64,000 nt of DNA, taken from contig NZ_KV917374.1 of NCBI RefSeq assembly GCF_002019645.1, positions 2,988,696-3,052,695 on the forward strand, written 5' to 3'. Position numbers and translations under genes: made by a program. The stretch comes from Litchfieldia alkalitelluris (GTDB lineage: Bacteria; Bacillota; Bacilli; Bacillales; Bacillaceae_L). Positions 32,506 to 42,541 of this stretch are shown here, piece after piece. The stretch's first letter is position 1. Each line of letters opens with the position of its first letter. The notes beneath the pieces were generated by a model. It did no database searches, was not told the origin of the DNA, and saw nothing but the letters and a program-made list of their open reading frames with translations.

Positions 32506-32952
32506 TTAATCTACTACAATATAAGCAATCATTGGTCCGTTATTTGATGGATCCTGATGCGCTTCACAAATTAATCTGTAAATTCCTTCTTTTTCAAACT
32601 TGAGTGTTATTATCGTTTCTTCTCCTTTTTTCACTGTTCCTTTAATATCGGTTCCCTCAATTCTAAATGGATGTTCATGGCCATTAACACCAAAAATACT
32701 AAGTGTAACCTCCTGCCCCTGAGGCACTTGGATTGTCCCAGGATCCCAACGATATGATTCTATTTCCTTGCCATCCTTTGTAGTTGTTTTAAATTCACCA
32801 GTTACCATGTGAATGCTAAAATTCTTTGCTTGTTCCTGTTCCTGTGACAGGGCTGGGACTGTATATTGATTTAAGAAAAAGCTACCTGCTAGAATAATTG
32901 CTATAAAAAAGATTGAAAATAGCCACCTTTTTTTAATAAAAATGAATTGCAT
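32506..32952 (-). CDS. exported cupredoxin-domain protein
   Basis: 148 residues with an N-terminal membrane/signal segment (about 8-27) and a beta-sandwich cupredoxin domain. Candidate copper ligands are His in GHEHPF and Cys, His and Met in LICEAHQDPSNNGPM, the type-1 order H...C...H...M. Likely a membrane-bound copper electron carrier or copper sensor outside the cell. Single gene; ATG at 32952 after GAAGGAGGATTACT. Resembles cytochrome oxidase subunit II-like cupredoxins, but the CuA set of ligands is not complete. Confidence 0.8.
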   Translation of the reverse strand: MQFIFIKKRWLFSIFFIAIILAGSFFLNQYTVPALSQEQEQAKNFSIHMVTGEFKTTTKDGKEIESYRWDPGTIQVPQGQEVTLSIFGVNGHEHPFRIEGTDIKGTVKKGEETIITLKFEKEGIYRLICEAHQDPSNNGPMIAYIVVD

Positions 32953-33095
32953 AGTAATCCTCCTTCATGGTTTATTATCCTTACATGTATATGCACAGGT
33001 CTGTACATAACTTGTCTATATTTTTCGAAAATTTATGATTATCTTAAATGAGTGTTAAAATAGAGGAAATATTTTTGATTGAGGTGCAAAGATTG

Positions 33096-34259
33096 ATGGT
33101 AGAATTGTCTAAGAAAATGAAGCATTTTCAGGTAGGAGTTTTTAATGAACTAGCAAATTTAAAAACAAAACATATAAAAGAGGGCAAGGAATTAATAGAT
33201 TTAAGTATAGGGAGTCCCGATCTTCCACCAGCAGATTTTATTAAACAAGAACTAATAGAAAAGTCGCAAGACGCCTCTAATTATCAATATGCTTTAAAAG
33301 GGATCGATCAATTAAATGAAGCAATATGTAAGTACTACTCAAAAAAATATAATGTTGAACTTCAAAACGATACTGAAGTTTCAGTAGTGATGGGTTCACA
33401 GGATGGTTTAGTACATTTACCGATGGTTCTTACTAACCCGGGGGATATTATATTAGTACCCGATCCTGGATACACGGCATATGCGGCAGGTATCGCTCTC
33501 GCTGATGCGATTCCTTATAAAATGTTATTAAATAAAGAGCGAAATTATCTACCTTCTTTAGCAGATATACCCGAAGAGGTAGCGCAAAAGGCCAAGTTAA
33601 TGATACTTAATTATCCAGGGAATCCTGTTCCTGCAGTTGGAAGTTATGAATTTTTTCAAGAGGTAGTTGAATTTGCAAGGCGTTATAACATAGTCGTCAT
33701 CCATGATTTTGCGTACTCTGAGCTTTACTACACAAAAGATAAGCCTATTAGTTTTCTTTCAGTACCAGGTGCAAAAGAGATAGGAGTGGAGTTCAATTCA
33801 TTATCAAAAAGTTTTAATATGGCAGGATGTAGAATTGGATATGTGATAGGAAATCAAACAGTTATCTCGGCATTAAAAGCATTGAAGTCAAATCTAGACT
33901 ATGGAGTGTTTCTTCCCATCCAATATGCTGCGGTGAGGGCGTTAGATGACGAAAGTGATTTTAGTGAAGAGCTAAGAAATATCTATAAAAATAGAAGAGA
34001 TATACTTGTTAATGGCTTAAATGAACTTGGCTGGGATATTCAAAGGCCTAAAGCATCAATGTTTCTATGGGCTAAAGTCCCTGATGGTTACACTTCAACT
34101 AGCTTTACGTATGAATTGGTCGAGAGAGCAGGAGTGGTAGTAACCCCTGGAAATGCATTTGGAGAGAATGGTGAAGATTTCGTTAGAATAGCGCTTGTTC
34201 AACCAGAAGCAATACTAGAGTTAGCCGTTGAAAAAATTAGGAACTCAGGGTTATTTTAA
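33096..34259 (+). CDS. class I/II PLP-dependent aminotransferase
   Basis: 387 residues from ATG 33096 (after GAGGTGCAAAGATTG); an in-frame ATG-less extension to 33048 has no ribosome site. Fold type I aminotransferase: LSIGSPDLPP, LNYPGNPVPAVGS, HDFAYSELYY, and the PLP lysine in NSLSKSFNMAGCRIGY. The closest named groups are LL-diaminopimelate or alanine/aspartate-type aminotransferases; the substrate cannot be set from sequence alone. Monocistronic. Confidence 0.87.
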   Translation: MVELSKKMKHFQVGVFNELANLKTKHIKEGKELIDLSIGSPDLPPADFIKQELIEKSQDASNYQYALKGIDQLNEAICKYYSKKYNVELQNDTEVSVVMGSQDGLVHLPMVLTNPGDIILVPDPGYTAYAAGIALADAIPYKMLLNKERNYLPSLADIPEEVAQKAKLMILNYPGNPVPAVGSYEFFQEVVEFARRYNIVVIHDFAYSELYYTKDKPISFLSVPGAKEIGVEFNSLSKSFNMAGCRIGYVIGNQTVISALKALKSNLDYGVFLPIQYAAVRALDDESDFSEELRNIYKNRRDILVNGLNELGWDIQRPKASMFLWAKVPDGYTSTSFTYELVERAGVVVTPGNAFGENGEDFVRIALVQPEAILELAVEKIRNSGLF

Positions 34260-34372
34260 GATTATTTATATATATAAGTTGCTAGTTATAAGTCCTGATG
34301 AAGATAGATACAATAACGTATCAAAGCTAGTTAAATATTCGTATTTTAATATACAATCAAAACTTTATGTCT

Positions 34373-34415
34373 TAAAAAAAGAAGATGACTCCTTAAAAGG
34401 GGAGTCATCTCGATC
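34373..34415 (-). terminator. terminator of pepF
   Basis: GATGACTCCCC, short loop, GGAGTCATC followed by a run of T on the minus strand. Confidence 0.85.
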
Positions 34416-34418
34416 TTA

Positions 34419-36233
34419 CTATTCAAAACTCTTTTCTAATTCATCAATCAAACTACCTACATAAGCTACAGCTTTTCGGATTGCATCTGGTTTAGACATA
34501 TCAACCCCAGCATCTTTCATTAATTCAAGAGGCTTTTTTGTACCACCTGCTTTTAATACTTCAAGCCAGCGGTCAATGACTGGTTGACCTTGTTCCTTCA
34601 TTAATTGATGTACAGCAGTAGATGCTGTTAAACCTGCAGAATATGTATATGGATATAAGCCCATATAATAATGTGGTTGACGCATCCATGTTAATGATGC
34701 TCCTTCATCAATAACTACAGAATCTCCCCAGAATGTGGAAAGAACCTCTTGTTTTTGCTTTGTTAACGTAGAAGCAGTTAAAGGACTTCCAGCTTCAGCT
34801 AACTGATAAACTCGACGCTGATATTCGCCTTCAAGTAAATGTGTTACAAAGTTATGGTAATACGTGCCTAATAGTTGCAGAATCACCCAACGCTTCATTC
34901 TAGGATCAGTTGTTTTAGATAAAATGTGCTCACCTAGTAATAATTCATTCATTGTTGATGGCGCTTCTACAAAATAAGTAGAAGGTCTAGTATTAAAAAT
35001 GCGTTGATGGCTGTTAGCTAAATAGAAATGCCCAGCATGTCCTAGTTCATGAGCTAAGATGAATGCTCCTCTCATTGTATCTGTCCAAGTAATTAAGATA
35101 AATGGATGTGAACCATATGGGCTTGCACAGAATGCCCCTGTAGATTTACCAGCGTTTTCAGCAAGATCAACCCAACGCTCAGTTAAACCTTTTTTCATAA
35201 TATCTAGGTACTCTGGTCCCATGACTTCTAATGATTCTAGAATCACTTGACTTGCTTCCTCATAAGTAGTCTGAGGATTGAAATCAGGATCTAAAGGTGC
35301 TTTTAAATCACAGAAATGAAGTTCATCTAATCCTAGAACACGCTGTTTTAAGTTAGCGAATCTTCTCATATGTGGAGCTAGTTCATTATAAATAATATCA
35401 ATTTGATTATTATACATCTCTGTAGTTACTTGTTGAGAATGTAGAAGCATTTCTGTAACAGAGCCATAGTTTCTTAATTTAGAAATAGCTACTTGCTTTT
35501 TAACCTCAGTTGCGTACGCAGCAGCAAACGTATTTTTATAGCTTTGTAATGTATTACTAAAAGATTCAAATGCATTTCTTCTGACGGTTGCATTGGTTGA
35601 AAGTTCATAACGATCTTCAAACAGGGCAAAAGAAAGGGGAAGTTCCTCACCATTTTCATCTTTAAAAGCTGAGAATGTCATATCAGCTGCCTTGCTATTT
35701 TGGTAAATCATATATGGTGAATTATGAACTTCACTAAGAGCTGCAAGAGCTTCTTCAGTTTCAGGTGATAGGGTATAGGCTTTTTTGTCTAGAAGTTCTT
35801 CTAGATAAATCTTAAATACCGCTAATTCTTTATTTTCATCTATGTATTTTGAAATAACTTCTGTAGGTAAAGCTAGTATTTCTGAATCAACAAATGATAA
35901 TGAAGCACTAATTTTAGATAATACAGAAGCAACCCTTGAAGCATTTCCTTGATTTTCTGGGTTTGTTGCATCTTCTGAGAATCGCAAATTAGCATAAGTG
36001 GCTACATGAACAATTCTTTTCTGAAGTTCTTCACGAGCTAAAAGACAGTCTAACAATTCGCTAGAACCTTGTCCAAGTGTTCCTTTGTACCTTGTCACAT
36101 TTGTCACATCTTCTTGAATCGATTTTAATGCTAGTTCCCATTCCTCGTTATTTAGAAATAAATCTTCAAGTTTCCATGTTAGGTGCGCAGGAATCTCAGA
36201 TCTTTGTGTAAGCTTGCTTAATACTTTTGTCAT
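34419..36233 (-). CDS. pepF: oligoendopeptidase F
   Basis: Cytoplasmic zinc metallopeptidase (M3) that cuts oligopeptides. The active site is HELGH at residues 395-399 within FILAHELGHAGHFYLAN, with the third ligand Glu in FVEAPSTMNELLLGEH. 604 residues, normal length, no signal peptide. Its ATG at 36233 follows GAAAGGAGCTCTTTAA. Convergent with the aminotransferase gene and downstream of narK; no operon partner. Confidence 0.95.
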   Translation of the reverse strand: MTKVLSKLTQRSEIPAHLTWKLEDLFLNNEEWELALKSIQEDVTNVTRYKGTLGQGSSELLDCLLAREELQKRIVHVATYANLRFSEDATNPENQGNASRVASVLSKISASLSFVDSEILALPTEVISKYIDENKELAVFKIYLEELLDKKAYTLSPETEEALAALSEVHNSPYMIYQNSKAADMTFSAFKDENGEELPLSFALFEDRYELSTNATVRRNAFESFSNTLQSYKNTFAAAYATEVKKQVAISKLRNYGSVTEMLLHSQQVTTEMYNNQIDIIYNELAPHMRRFANLKQRVLGLDELHFCDLKAPLDPDFNPQTTYEEASQVILESLEVMGPEYLDIMKKGLTERWVDLAENAGKSTGAFCASPYGSHPFILITWTDTMRGAFILAHELGHAGHFYLANSHQRIFNTRPSTYFVEAPSTMNELLLGEHILSKTTDPRMKRWVILQLLGTYYHNFVTHLLEGEYQRRVYQLAEAGSPLTASTLTKQKQEVLSTFWGDSVVIDEGASLTWMRQPHYYMGLYPYTYSAGLTASTAVHQLMKEQGQPVIDRWLEVLKAGGTKKPLELMKDAGVDMSKPDAIRKAVAYVGSLIDELEKSFE

Positions 36234-36326
36234 TTAAAGAGCTCCTTTCAAGCTAAATATTTCGATTATCTAAATATTATAAATCATTGAAAAGAATTTG
36301 AATATCATTTTTTAAATTATTCACAA

Positions 36327-36356
36327 AAAAGAGACGGGGGAAACCGTCTCTTTGAG
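36327..36356 (-). terminator. terminator of narK
   Basis: AAAGAGACGG, short loop, CCGTCTCTTT followed by TTT on the minus strand. Confidence 0.85.
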
Positions 36357-37667
36357 TTAAGCAGCTTTTTTATTCGACTTAAACTTTGTTACTTCAGCTT
36401 TTTTACTTTGATAGTAATACCAGTTTAAAATAAACGAGATCACATAGAATGCGATGAAGACGTACAATGCATTAATCGGACTACCAGTGTTTTCAGCTGC
36501 CCAACCTAAAAGTTTTGGTATTAAAAAAGATCCGTATGCAGCGAATGCGGCCGTAAATCCAAGAACAGGTGCTGCTTCTTTTGCTGGAAAAATAAACGGT
36601 ATCATTTGGAAAGTAGAACCAGAACCAATACCTGCAGCAATGAATAAAATCAAGAATGATGTTAAGAAACCTGCAAAGTTTTGTTGAAGGGTGAAATAAA
36701 TAACTGAAATAGCACCTAATCCCATGACAACAAACACGTAAGCAGTTATTCTTTCACCACCAAATTTATCGGAGATCCAGCCTCCAACCGGGCGTGCTGC
36801 TGCTGCTAAAAATGCACCTAAAAATGCAAGTGGTACATATTGAGGAAACAACGTTTTTAGTAAAAGTGGAAAAGCAGCTGAGTATCCGATAAAGGAACCA
36901 AACGTTGCAACATATAACCAAGTCATAATCCAAGTGTGTTTTCTTTTCACAATAACAAATTGTTCAGATACAGATTGTTTGTTATTTGGAAGATTATCCA
37001 TTCCGAAATAAGCAATGACTGTCATAATAAGAATAGGGATAACCCAGATAAACGCTGCATTTTGTAACCAAATTTGACTTCCATCAGGTAATACCTGACC
37101 ACTTCCACCCATAAAGGCAAAAGTGCTAGTTGTAATAATTAGTGGTGTAACAAATTGCACAACGGAAACACCCATATTACCCAAACCACCATTAATTCCA
37201 AGCCCAGTACCTTTTTCTTTCTTTGGAAAGAAAAAACTAATATTTGCTGATGATGAACAGAAATTCCCCCCACCAAGCCCACATAGAGCAGCAAGTAGTA
37301 ACATCACTGAATATGGAGTGTCAGGATTTTGAACTGCAATCCCAATACCCATTGCTGGTAGTGCAAGAATACCAGTAGCAAAAACGGTCCAGTTTCTTCC
37401 ACCGAATTTACCTACCCCAAAAGTATAAACAAAACGTAATGTTGCACCAACAAGACCTGGAATGGCTGCTAGTGTGAATAATTCTTCAGATGTAAATTGA
37501 AAACCAATATCGTTTAAGCGAACTGCAACAACGGACCATATTTGCCAAACAATGAATGCAAGCATCAAAGAAGGGACAGAAATCCACAGGTTTCTTCGAG
37601 CATGCTTTCGACCTTCCTTTTCCCAAAAATGAGGATCTTCCGGATGCCAATGTGTAATACGTGCCAT
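36357..37667 (-). CDS. narK: nitrate/nitrite transporter, NarK (NNP) family
   Basis: 436 residues, twelve membrane helices, MFS. NNP-family signatures are the two glycine-rich nitrate motifs GLGGGNFCSSSANISFFFP and GLGINGGLGNMGVSVVQF in the first half, and GIGSGSTFQMIPFIFP with AAFAAYGSFLIPKL in the second. Expected to import nitrate and/or export nitrite. A Fnr box lies 88 bases before the start, matching the one ahead of the nitrate-reductase-like operon 30 kb away. The long N-terminus with HWHPEDPHFWEKEG is typical of Bacillus NarK-like proteins. Confidence 0.9.
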   Translation of the reverse strand: MARITHWHPEDPHFWEKEGRKHARRNLWISVPSLMLAFIVWQIWSVVAVRLNDIGFQFTSEELFTLAAIPGLVGATLRFVYTFGVGKFGGRNWTVFATGILALPAMGIGIAVQNPDTPYSVMLLLAALCGLGGGNFCSSSANISFFFPKKEKGTGLGINGGLGNMGVSVVQFVTPLIITTSTFAFMGGSGQVLPDGSQIWLQNAAFIWVIPILIMTVIAYFGMDNLPNNKQSVSEQFVIVKRKHTWIMTWLYVATFGSFIGYSAAFPLLLKTLFPQYVPLAFLGAFLAAAARPVGGWISDKFGGERITAYVFVVMGLGAISVIYFTLQQNFAGFLTSFLILFIAAGIGSGSTFQMIPFIFPAKEAAPVLGFTAAFAAYGSFLIPKLLGWAAENTGSPINALYVFIAFYVISFILNWYYYQSKKAEVTKFKSNKKAA

Positions 37668-37754
37668 AACTTTTTCCCCCAGTGTTTAAATTCTAAATTA
37701 ATTTTAATTAGTAATTTCTGTATCACTAATATCACATTTTTCATTCTGTTCAGT

Positions 37755-37770
37755 TGTGACCTTAATCACA
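37755..37770 (-). promoter_or_regulatory. Fnr box upstream of narK
   Basis: TGTGACCTTAATCACA is a perfect TGTGA-N6-TCACA site. On the minus strand a weak -10 (TATTAG, about 37726-37731) lies 34 bases downstream of its centre, close to class II spacing. Confidence 0.75.
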
Positions 37771-37905
37771 TGCGATAATGAAAATTAGATTTAACACAAG
37801 GGGATGTCATAAAGTTGTAACTTTTTTCAAACTCAGAATCTAGAAAGCGTATTCTTCGGCGAAAGTTTGATGTTTAACTACATAAATGAACAAAAAATGT
37901 AAAAT

Positions 37906-37933
37906 AAAAAAGCTAACACGATGGTTAGCTTGT
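37906..37933 (-). terminator. terminator of the coiled-coil gene
   Basis: AAGCTAACC, five-base loop, GTTAGCTTTTTT on the minus strand. Confidence 0.85.
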
Positions 37934-37935
37934 GA

Positions 37936-38703
37936 TTAATTATTAATTGTTTCTTTTTCTTGTTTTTCTTTGTTAACAGATTTCTTCTGACTTGGTTTTG
38001 ACAACATTCCGTAAAAAAATGTGGTTGAAACCTTTAAACTCGTTTCTAATTTTTCTAACAGATGAGCGAATCTTTCATATACAATAGACTTTAGGTTATC
38101 CAACTGTCTAGACATTTTCTGAGTCAATGCTTCTTGTTGTTCTATCTTTTCCATTATTGTTTTATGAAAGGCTTCCTGAAGTTGTAGCTTTTCATTAAGC
38201 TGAGCATAAAGAGTTTCATGTTGAGATAATTGTTGAACAAGCTCTCTATTTTGTTCTTCAAAATTCTTAAGGTTTGAAGTTATTGTTTGAGTGGATTTGT
38301 CTTGAAATGTTAATTGATCGATAATAGCTTGATTAATTAGTGATTCTTGTTCGATATTTTTGGCTAAATCTTTATTAAATAAATCTACTTTATCGAAACG
38401 TTCAATTATTTTTAAATAATTTTCGTCTTGCTGATTTATTTTTTCAAGTAATGGAATGATAAAACTTTCTTGTTCCTCTAGTTTGCTTGTTAAAACTTTG
38501 AGATAGTCCAGTTGTTCAGACCTAGATTGAGTGACTGTCGAATTAACATCTTGCAACCCAGAAGATAGTTCTTTATTTAAATTTTGTTGTTTTTTCCATA
38601 GTTCATTTAAATAATTTAAATGATATGAGCTTTGATTTGTGTCAACATCAATTGACTGATGGAATAACTTAGGTTTATTATCCTCATTTTGAATTATACC
38701 CAA
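37936..38703 (-). CDS. coiled-coil protein of unknown function
   Basis: About 255 residues from a TTG at 38703 after AAAGGAGTG; an earlier ATG at 38748 lies upstream of that ribosome site. Nearly the whole protein is Gln/Glu/Leu-rich coiled coil (about residues 25-215), followed by a short hydrophobic patch (TTFFYGMLS) and a Lys-rich tail. No signal peptide. No family recognised. Structural or scaffold role is possible; nothing in the neighbourhood helps. Confidence 0.65.
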   Translation of the reverse strand: MGIIQNEDNKPKLFHQSIDVDTNQSSYHLNYLNELWKKQQNLNKELSSGLQDVNSTVTQSRSEQLDYLKVLTSKLEEQESFIIPLLEKINQQDENYLKIIERFDKVDLFNKDLAKNIEQESLINQAIIDQLTFQDKSTQTITSNLKNFEEQNRELVQQLSQHETLYAQLNEKLQLQEAFHKTIMEKIEQQEALTQKMSRQLDNLKSIVYERFAHLLEKLETSLKVSTTFFYGMLSKPSQKKSVNKEKQEKETINN

Positions 38704-39110
38704 TAATAACACTCCTTTTAAGCAAGATAATAGCTGATTTTTAATCATTTATAACAGTCTATGATGGGATTCAACTATGTGTTTCCGCTTTTGTTATGTG
38801 AGGAGGTCAGAAAGGTAAAATCAACGAAAAATACAACTTTATCCCAAGTCAAAAAAATTATCCTCGTCTTTTGAATAGCCATATTAAAGTTTATTTGAAA
38901 TTTTTATATTAATGATATAAAAATAAAACAGTTTTTCTTTATACTTCACCTGATTAAATCCCTAAATTTAAATAACCGTCATCTTTCCAAAGATTGGAGA
39001 ATTTAACATAAAATTAATTATAGAACTTCGACCCATCGGAAAATGAAAACAGATAAATAACTCCAATATGGTAACACTAAAAAATGTAACCACGAAAGGA
39101 AGGGATGCAA
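38704..39110. other. gene-free stretch, nothing recognised
   Basis: About 400 bases of AT-rich sequence between divergent genes. It must hold both promoters, but I see no convincing hexamer pair, no operator palindrome, and none of the dispersed repeats. Confidence 0.5.
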
Positions 39111-39794
39111 ATGTCATTAGAATGGTTTGACCGAGTTAGTGGGGAACTTCAAGATCATTTAGATTCTATTTGTGATAAGTACGATCAAGTAGGTCAAATG
39201 TCTATTGATCGAGGTGCAAAACATCCAAGAATTGAGTTTTTTGTCGAAACAGAAGACCATGACCGAGAATATTTTTGTAGCTTGTTTTTCGATCCGCATA
39301 ATGAAGAATTTTATGTTGAAACATATGATATTGATCTTCAGCAAGAATCGCGTACCATCCTTACAGACATAGAAGATATCGTGGATTGTGTACATGAAAG
39401 TTTTCATGAGTATATGGATGAAGATGAAGATGATGATGATTATGTACTTGCTGATTATGATGATGAAAACTTTGAAGGTAACGAAGAAATATACTTAGAC
39501 GATGATGTAACCAATGAAGTATTTGAATCAATTGATGTAGAGTGGACAACACCAGAAGTTACAGCGTATGCTCATGAAGATGAGGTAGAGGTAACGTACC
39601 AATTTGGAATTGTTCAAGATACAGGTGACGGAGTTATCAGAAGAGTAAATCGTGTTGTAACAACCGATGAAGAATTAATTGAAGATGAATCTAATTTTAT
39701 CTTTAGCAAAGAAGAGGCTAGCACAATTATTGCGCTAATTGCCACGCATATGGATTCACTAAGCGACTTTGACTTTGACATGATTGACGGCTAA
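39111..39794 (+). CDS. acidic protein of unknown function (paralogue of 29900-30604)
   Basis: 227 residues from ATG 39111 (after GGAAGGGATGCAA). Landmarks shared with the gene at 29900 are MSLEWFDR at the start, FFDPHNEEFYVE, HESFHEYMDEDEDDDDY, a long Asp/Glu linker, YQFGIVQDTGDGVIRR and FSKEEASTIIALI. Sequence between the landmarks has diverged widely, so the duplication is old. Function unknown. Net charge is extremely negative. A terminator follows. Confidence 0.75.
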   Translation: MSLEWFDRVSGELQDHLDSICDKYDQVGQMSIDRGAKHPRIEFFVETEDHDREYFCSLFFDPHNEEFYVETYDIDLQQESRTILTDIEDIVDCVHESFHEYMDEDEDDDDYVLADYDDENFEGNEEIYLDDDVTNEVFESIDVEWTTPEVTAYAHEDEVEVTYQFGIVQDTGDGVIRRVNRVVTTDEELIEDESNFIFSKEEASTIIALIATHMDSLSDFDFDMIDG

Positions 39795-39804
39795 AATATA
39801 CTTA

Positions 39805-39842
39805 AACAAACGAATCATACTAAATAGTATGATTCGTTTTAT
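39805..39842 (+). terminator. terminator after the acidic protein gene
   Basis: AAACGAATCATACT, four-base loop, AGTATGATTCGTTTTATT. Confidence 0.9.
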
Positions 39843-40020
39843 TGTTTGGTCTAATTAAGTAAAACTTTGTTGCTTTTAAACAGTCATAGAAACCACTATG
39901 AAATAGCGGAGAGGCATCCAAAACCCTAACTCTATTGTAAATTAACAGCTATTTCACTTATATAATTGTTCGATAGCAACAAACTTTCAGAAAAGAGCCA
40001 TTGGTTTAGAGGGGGAAAAT

Positions 40021-40311
40021 ATGAGATTAATCACTACTCAAGTATATATTAAAATGAACAGGGTTATCGAAGAGAATCAACAAAAAAACATTGCCCACCA
40101 ACAGGTAATAGAACTTTATGAGGATAGGATTTCTACGAATGAAAACAGTTTTTTATTGTCTGAGGTATTAGACATTTCCTATAAATCTAGTTCAACAAAC
40201 TTCGGCACCTTATATTTACATACAAATCAAGGCTTATTTCCATATCATATCGAAACGGAACCTGGTACCTTTCTAGTAGAATTTAAAAAGTTAAAACATA
40301 ACTATTCTTAG
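40021..40311 (+). CDS. hypothetical protein, 96 residues
   Basis: ATG at 40021 after AGAGGGGGAAAAT. A helical N-terminus (VYIKMNRVIEENQQKNIA) is followed by a beta-rich part with LDISYKSSSTNFGTLYLHTN and PYHIETEPGTFLVEF, which suggests a small PH-like or beta-barrel domain. Cytoplasmic. I do not recognise a named family. A terminator follows. Confidence 0.65.
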   Translation: MRLITTQVYIKMNRVIEENQQKNIAHQQVIELYEDRISTNENSFLLSEVLDISYKSSSTNFGTLYLHTNQGLFPYHIETEPGTFLVEFKKLKHNYS

Positions 40312-40341
40312 CAGCTGAATGGATTCAGCTGTTATTTTTCA
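40308..40341 (+). terminator. terminator
   Basis: AGCAGCTGAAT, two bases, ATTCAGCTGTT, then ATTTTTC. Confidence 0.85.
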
Positions 40342-40424
40342 TTTGAATTATCAGAAATATCTGTTGATTTAATTTAAAAAATCGTATAAGCTTAGAAACA
40401 ATAAATTTTTTGGAGGGAGACTTA

Positions 40425-42164
40425 ATGGAGAAACATAAAGAAAAAATGAAAAATTTGATTAATGTAGCTGCAAAAAGAGAAAAAGCTGATCTAGTAATAA
40501 AAAATGGTCAATTAATTGATGTGTTCAACCATGATATACTTCAAGGTGATTTGGCTATCTCTGATGGAGTCATTGTTGGGATTGGAGAATATGAAGGTAA
40601 CTACGAACTTGATGCAAATGGTAAATTTATCTGTCCCTCCTTTATTGATAGTCATGTCCATATTGAATCATCTATGGTCACCCCTTCTGAGTTTGCAAAG
40701 GTAGTTGTTCCACATGGTGTAACTTCGGTGATCGCAGATCCGCATGAGATTGCAAATGTATCAGGTATAAAAGGGATAAAGTTTATGTTAGATTCCTCTG
40801 AAAAACTACCACTCAATGTCTATATGATGCTACCTTCTTGTGTTCCAGCAACCCTATTCGAAAATGCAGGTGCTGTCTTACTTGCTGAAGATTTAAAGCC
40901 TATATATGAACATCCGAGAGTAGTAGGTTTAGGTGAAGTCATGGATTTCCCCTCAGTTGCACATGCAAGTGAGGAGATGTTACAGAAACTATTGGACGCA
41001 TCAAGTAATGGGAAGAAAATAGATGGCCATGCTGCAGGACTTAGTGAAACCGACATAAATATATATACTTCAGTAGGAATCAAGACAGATCATGAAGCAG
41101 TAACTGCTGAAGAGGCAAAATTAAGACTGCAACGTGGGATGTACTTACTAATAAGACAAGGCTCTGTTGCAAAGGATTTAGAAAAGCTAATTAGTGTAGT
41201 AACTGAACGAAATTCTAGAAGGTGTCTTTTCTGTACAGATGATAAACATATCGATGATTTACTTTATGAAGGTAGTATTGATCATAATGTAAGATTAGCT
41301 ATTAAATCAGGTATTTCTCCTATTACAGCAATCCAAATGGCATCCATCAATGCGGCGGAATGTTATGGATTATCTAAAAAAGGAGCAATAGCACCTGGCT
41401 ATGATGCAGATTTTTTAATTTTAAATGAGTTAGAGACCTTAGATATAGATAAGGTGTATTCACATGGAACCTTAGTAGCAAGCGCAGGAGAATATATCGA
41501 ATCTAAAGAGATAAACGTTGCTGATTATTTAGCATTGACTGAGAGTATACAAATAAAAAAACTTACCAAAGAAGACTTATCCATTCCTATTCAAGAAAAT
41601 TCAACCGCTAATATTATAGAAATAATTCCTAATAGTTTACTAACTAACCACCTTATTGATACGGTCCTCACAAGCAATGGCTATTTTCAACCTTCAATAA
41701 AAAAAGATCACTTAAAATTACTTTTAGCCGAAAGACATTCAGGTAAGGGTAACGTCGGACTTGGAATAGTAAAAGGGCTAAAACTACAAAGTGGTGCAAT
41801 AGCCACTACCATTGCACATGACTCCCATAATTTAATAGCAGCTGGTACAAATGATGAAGATCTTTTGATGGCTGTTGATGTTATTCGAGAAATAGGTGGT
41901 GGATTAGTCGTGGTTGAAAATCAACAAGTTCTTGCAACCCTTCCTTTATCAATTTCTGGAATTTTATCTGAACATGACTATAACACAGTAAATGAACAAT
42001 TGAGTCTTATTCATAACGCCTTATCTAATATAGGTGCTTCATCTGAATTCAACCCGTTTTTAACATTGTCATTCTTAGCACTTCCAGTCATTCCGCGCTT
42101 AAAACTAACTGATTTAGGGCTATTCGATGTAACAAATTTCAAACATATCAATTTAACAAACTAA
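40425..42164 (+). CDS. adeC: adenine deaminase
   Basis: Converts adenine to hypoxanthine and ammonia. Amidohydrolase-type metal motif DSHVHIESSMVTPSEFA, then IADPHEIANVSG and GKKIDGHAAGLS, and the C-terminal VVVENQQVLATLPLSISG are characteristic of AdeC. About 579 residues from ATG 40425 (after TTGGAGGGAGACTTA; the apparent earlier start is inside the ribosome site). Its product can enter the xanthine dehydrogenase pathway encoded just downstream, but a terminator and a repeat separate the two, so it is a separate transcription unit. Confidence 0.94.
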   Translation: MEKHKEKMKNLINVAAKREKADLVIKNGQLIDVFNHDILQGDLAISDGVIVGIGEYEGNYELDANGKFICPSFIDSHVHIESSMVTPSEFAKVVVPHGVTSVIADPHEIANVSGIKGIKFMLDSSEKLPLNVYMMLPSCVPATLFENAGAVLLAEDLKPIYEHPRVVGLGEVMDFPSVAHASEEMLQKLLDASSNGKKIDGHAAGLSETDINIYTSVGIKTDHEAVTAEEAKLRLQRGMYLLIRQGSVAKDLEKLISVVTERNSRRCLFCTDDKHIDDLLYEGSIDHNVRLAIKSGISPITAIQMASINAAECYGLSKKGAIAPGYDADFLILNELETLDIDKVYSHGTLVASAGEYIESKEINVADYLALTESIQIKKLTKEDLSIPIQENSTANIIEIIPNSLLTNHLIDTVLTSNGYFQPSIKKDHLKLLLAERHSGKGNVGLGIVKGLKLQSGAIATTIAHDSHNLIAAGTNDEDLLMAVDVIREIGGGLVVVENQQVLATLPLSISGILSEHDYNTVNEQLSLIHNALSNIGASSEFNPFLTLSFLALPVIPRLKLTDLGLFDVTNFKHINLTN

Positions 42165-42165
42165 A

Positions 42166-42208
42166 AAAGAACGTTCGAATTAATTCACACATTCGAACGT
42201 TCTTTAAA
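42166..42208 (+). terminator. terminator after adeC
   Basis: AAAGAACGTTCGAAT, loop, ATTCGAACGTTCTTT: a perfect 15-bp stem. Confidence 0.92.
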
Positions 42209-42224
42209 TTTCATAAAAATTTAA

Positions 42225-42420
42225 TACCGAAAAATGAAAATAGTGAACTTACTAAGTGTGGAATGAGTGAAGAGCCACTAGATTCCTGCTGGATATAAGG
42301 GCATAGTGAGACCCCGCAGGAGCCAAAAGTGACGAGGAGGCTCATCGTCCCGCCCGCGGAAAGCAAGTGGATCGCAGCGATTGGCACTCAACTACCTAAG
42401 GTGTTTTCAGTGTATACAAA
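42225..42420 (-). repeat. dispersed intergenic repeat, inverted copy
   Basis: Landmarks are CTTACTAAGTGTGGAATGAG, GTGAGACCCCGCAGGAGCC, GACGAGGAGGCTCATCGTCC, GGAAAGCAAGTGGATCGC and GGTGTTTTCAGTGTATAC at the end. Confidence 0.85.
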
Positions 42421-42541
42421 ATTAACTATCTCTATAATTTAGTTATTGTAATATTTAACTAAAAATTCTAAAAATATTTATGCATCATAAACAATGACAA
42501 AACAACATTAAACATTTAAGATGTAATAACATCACACTCTA

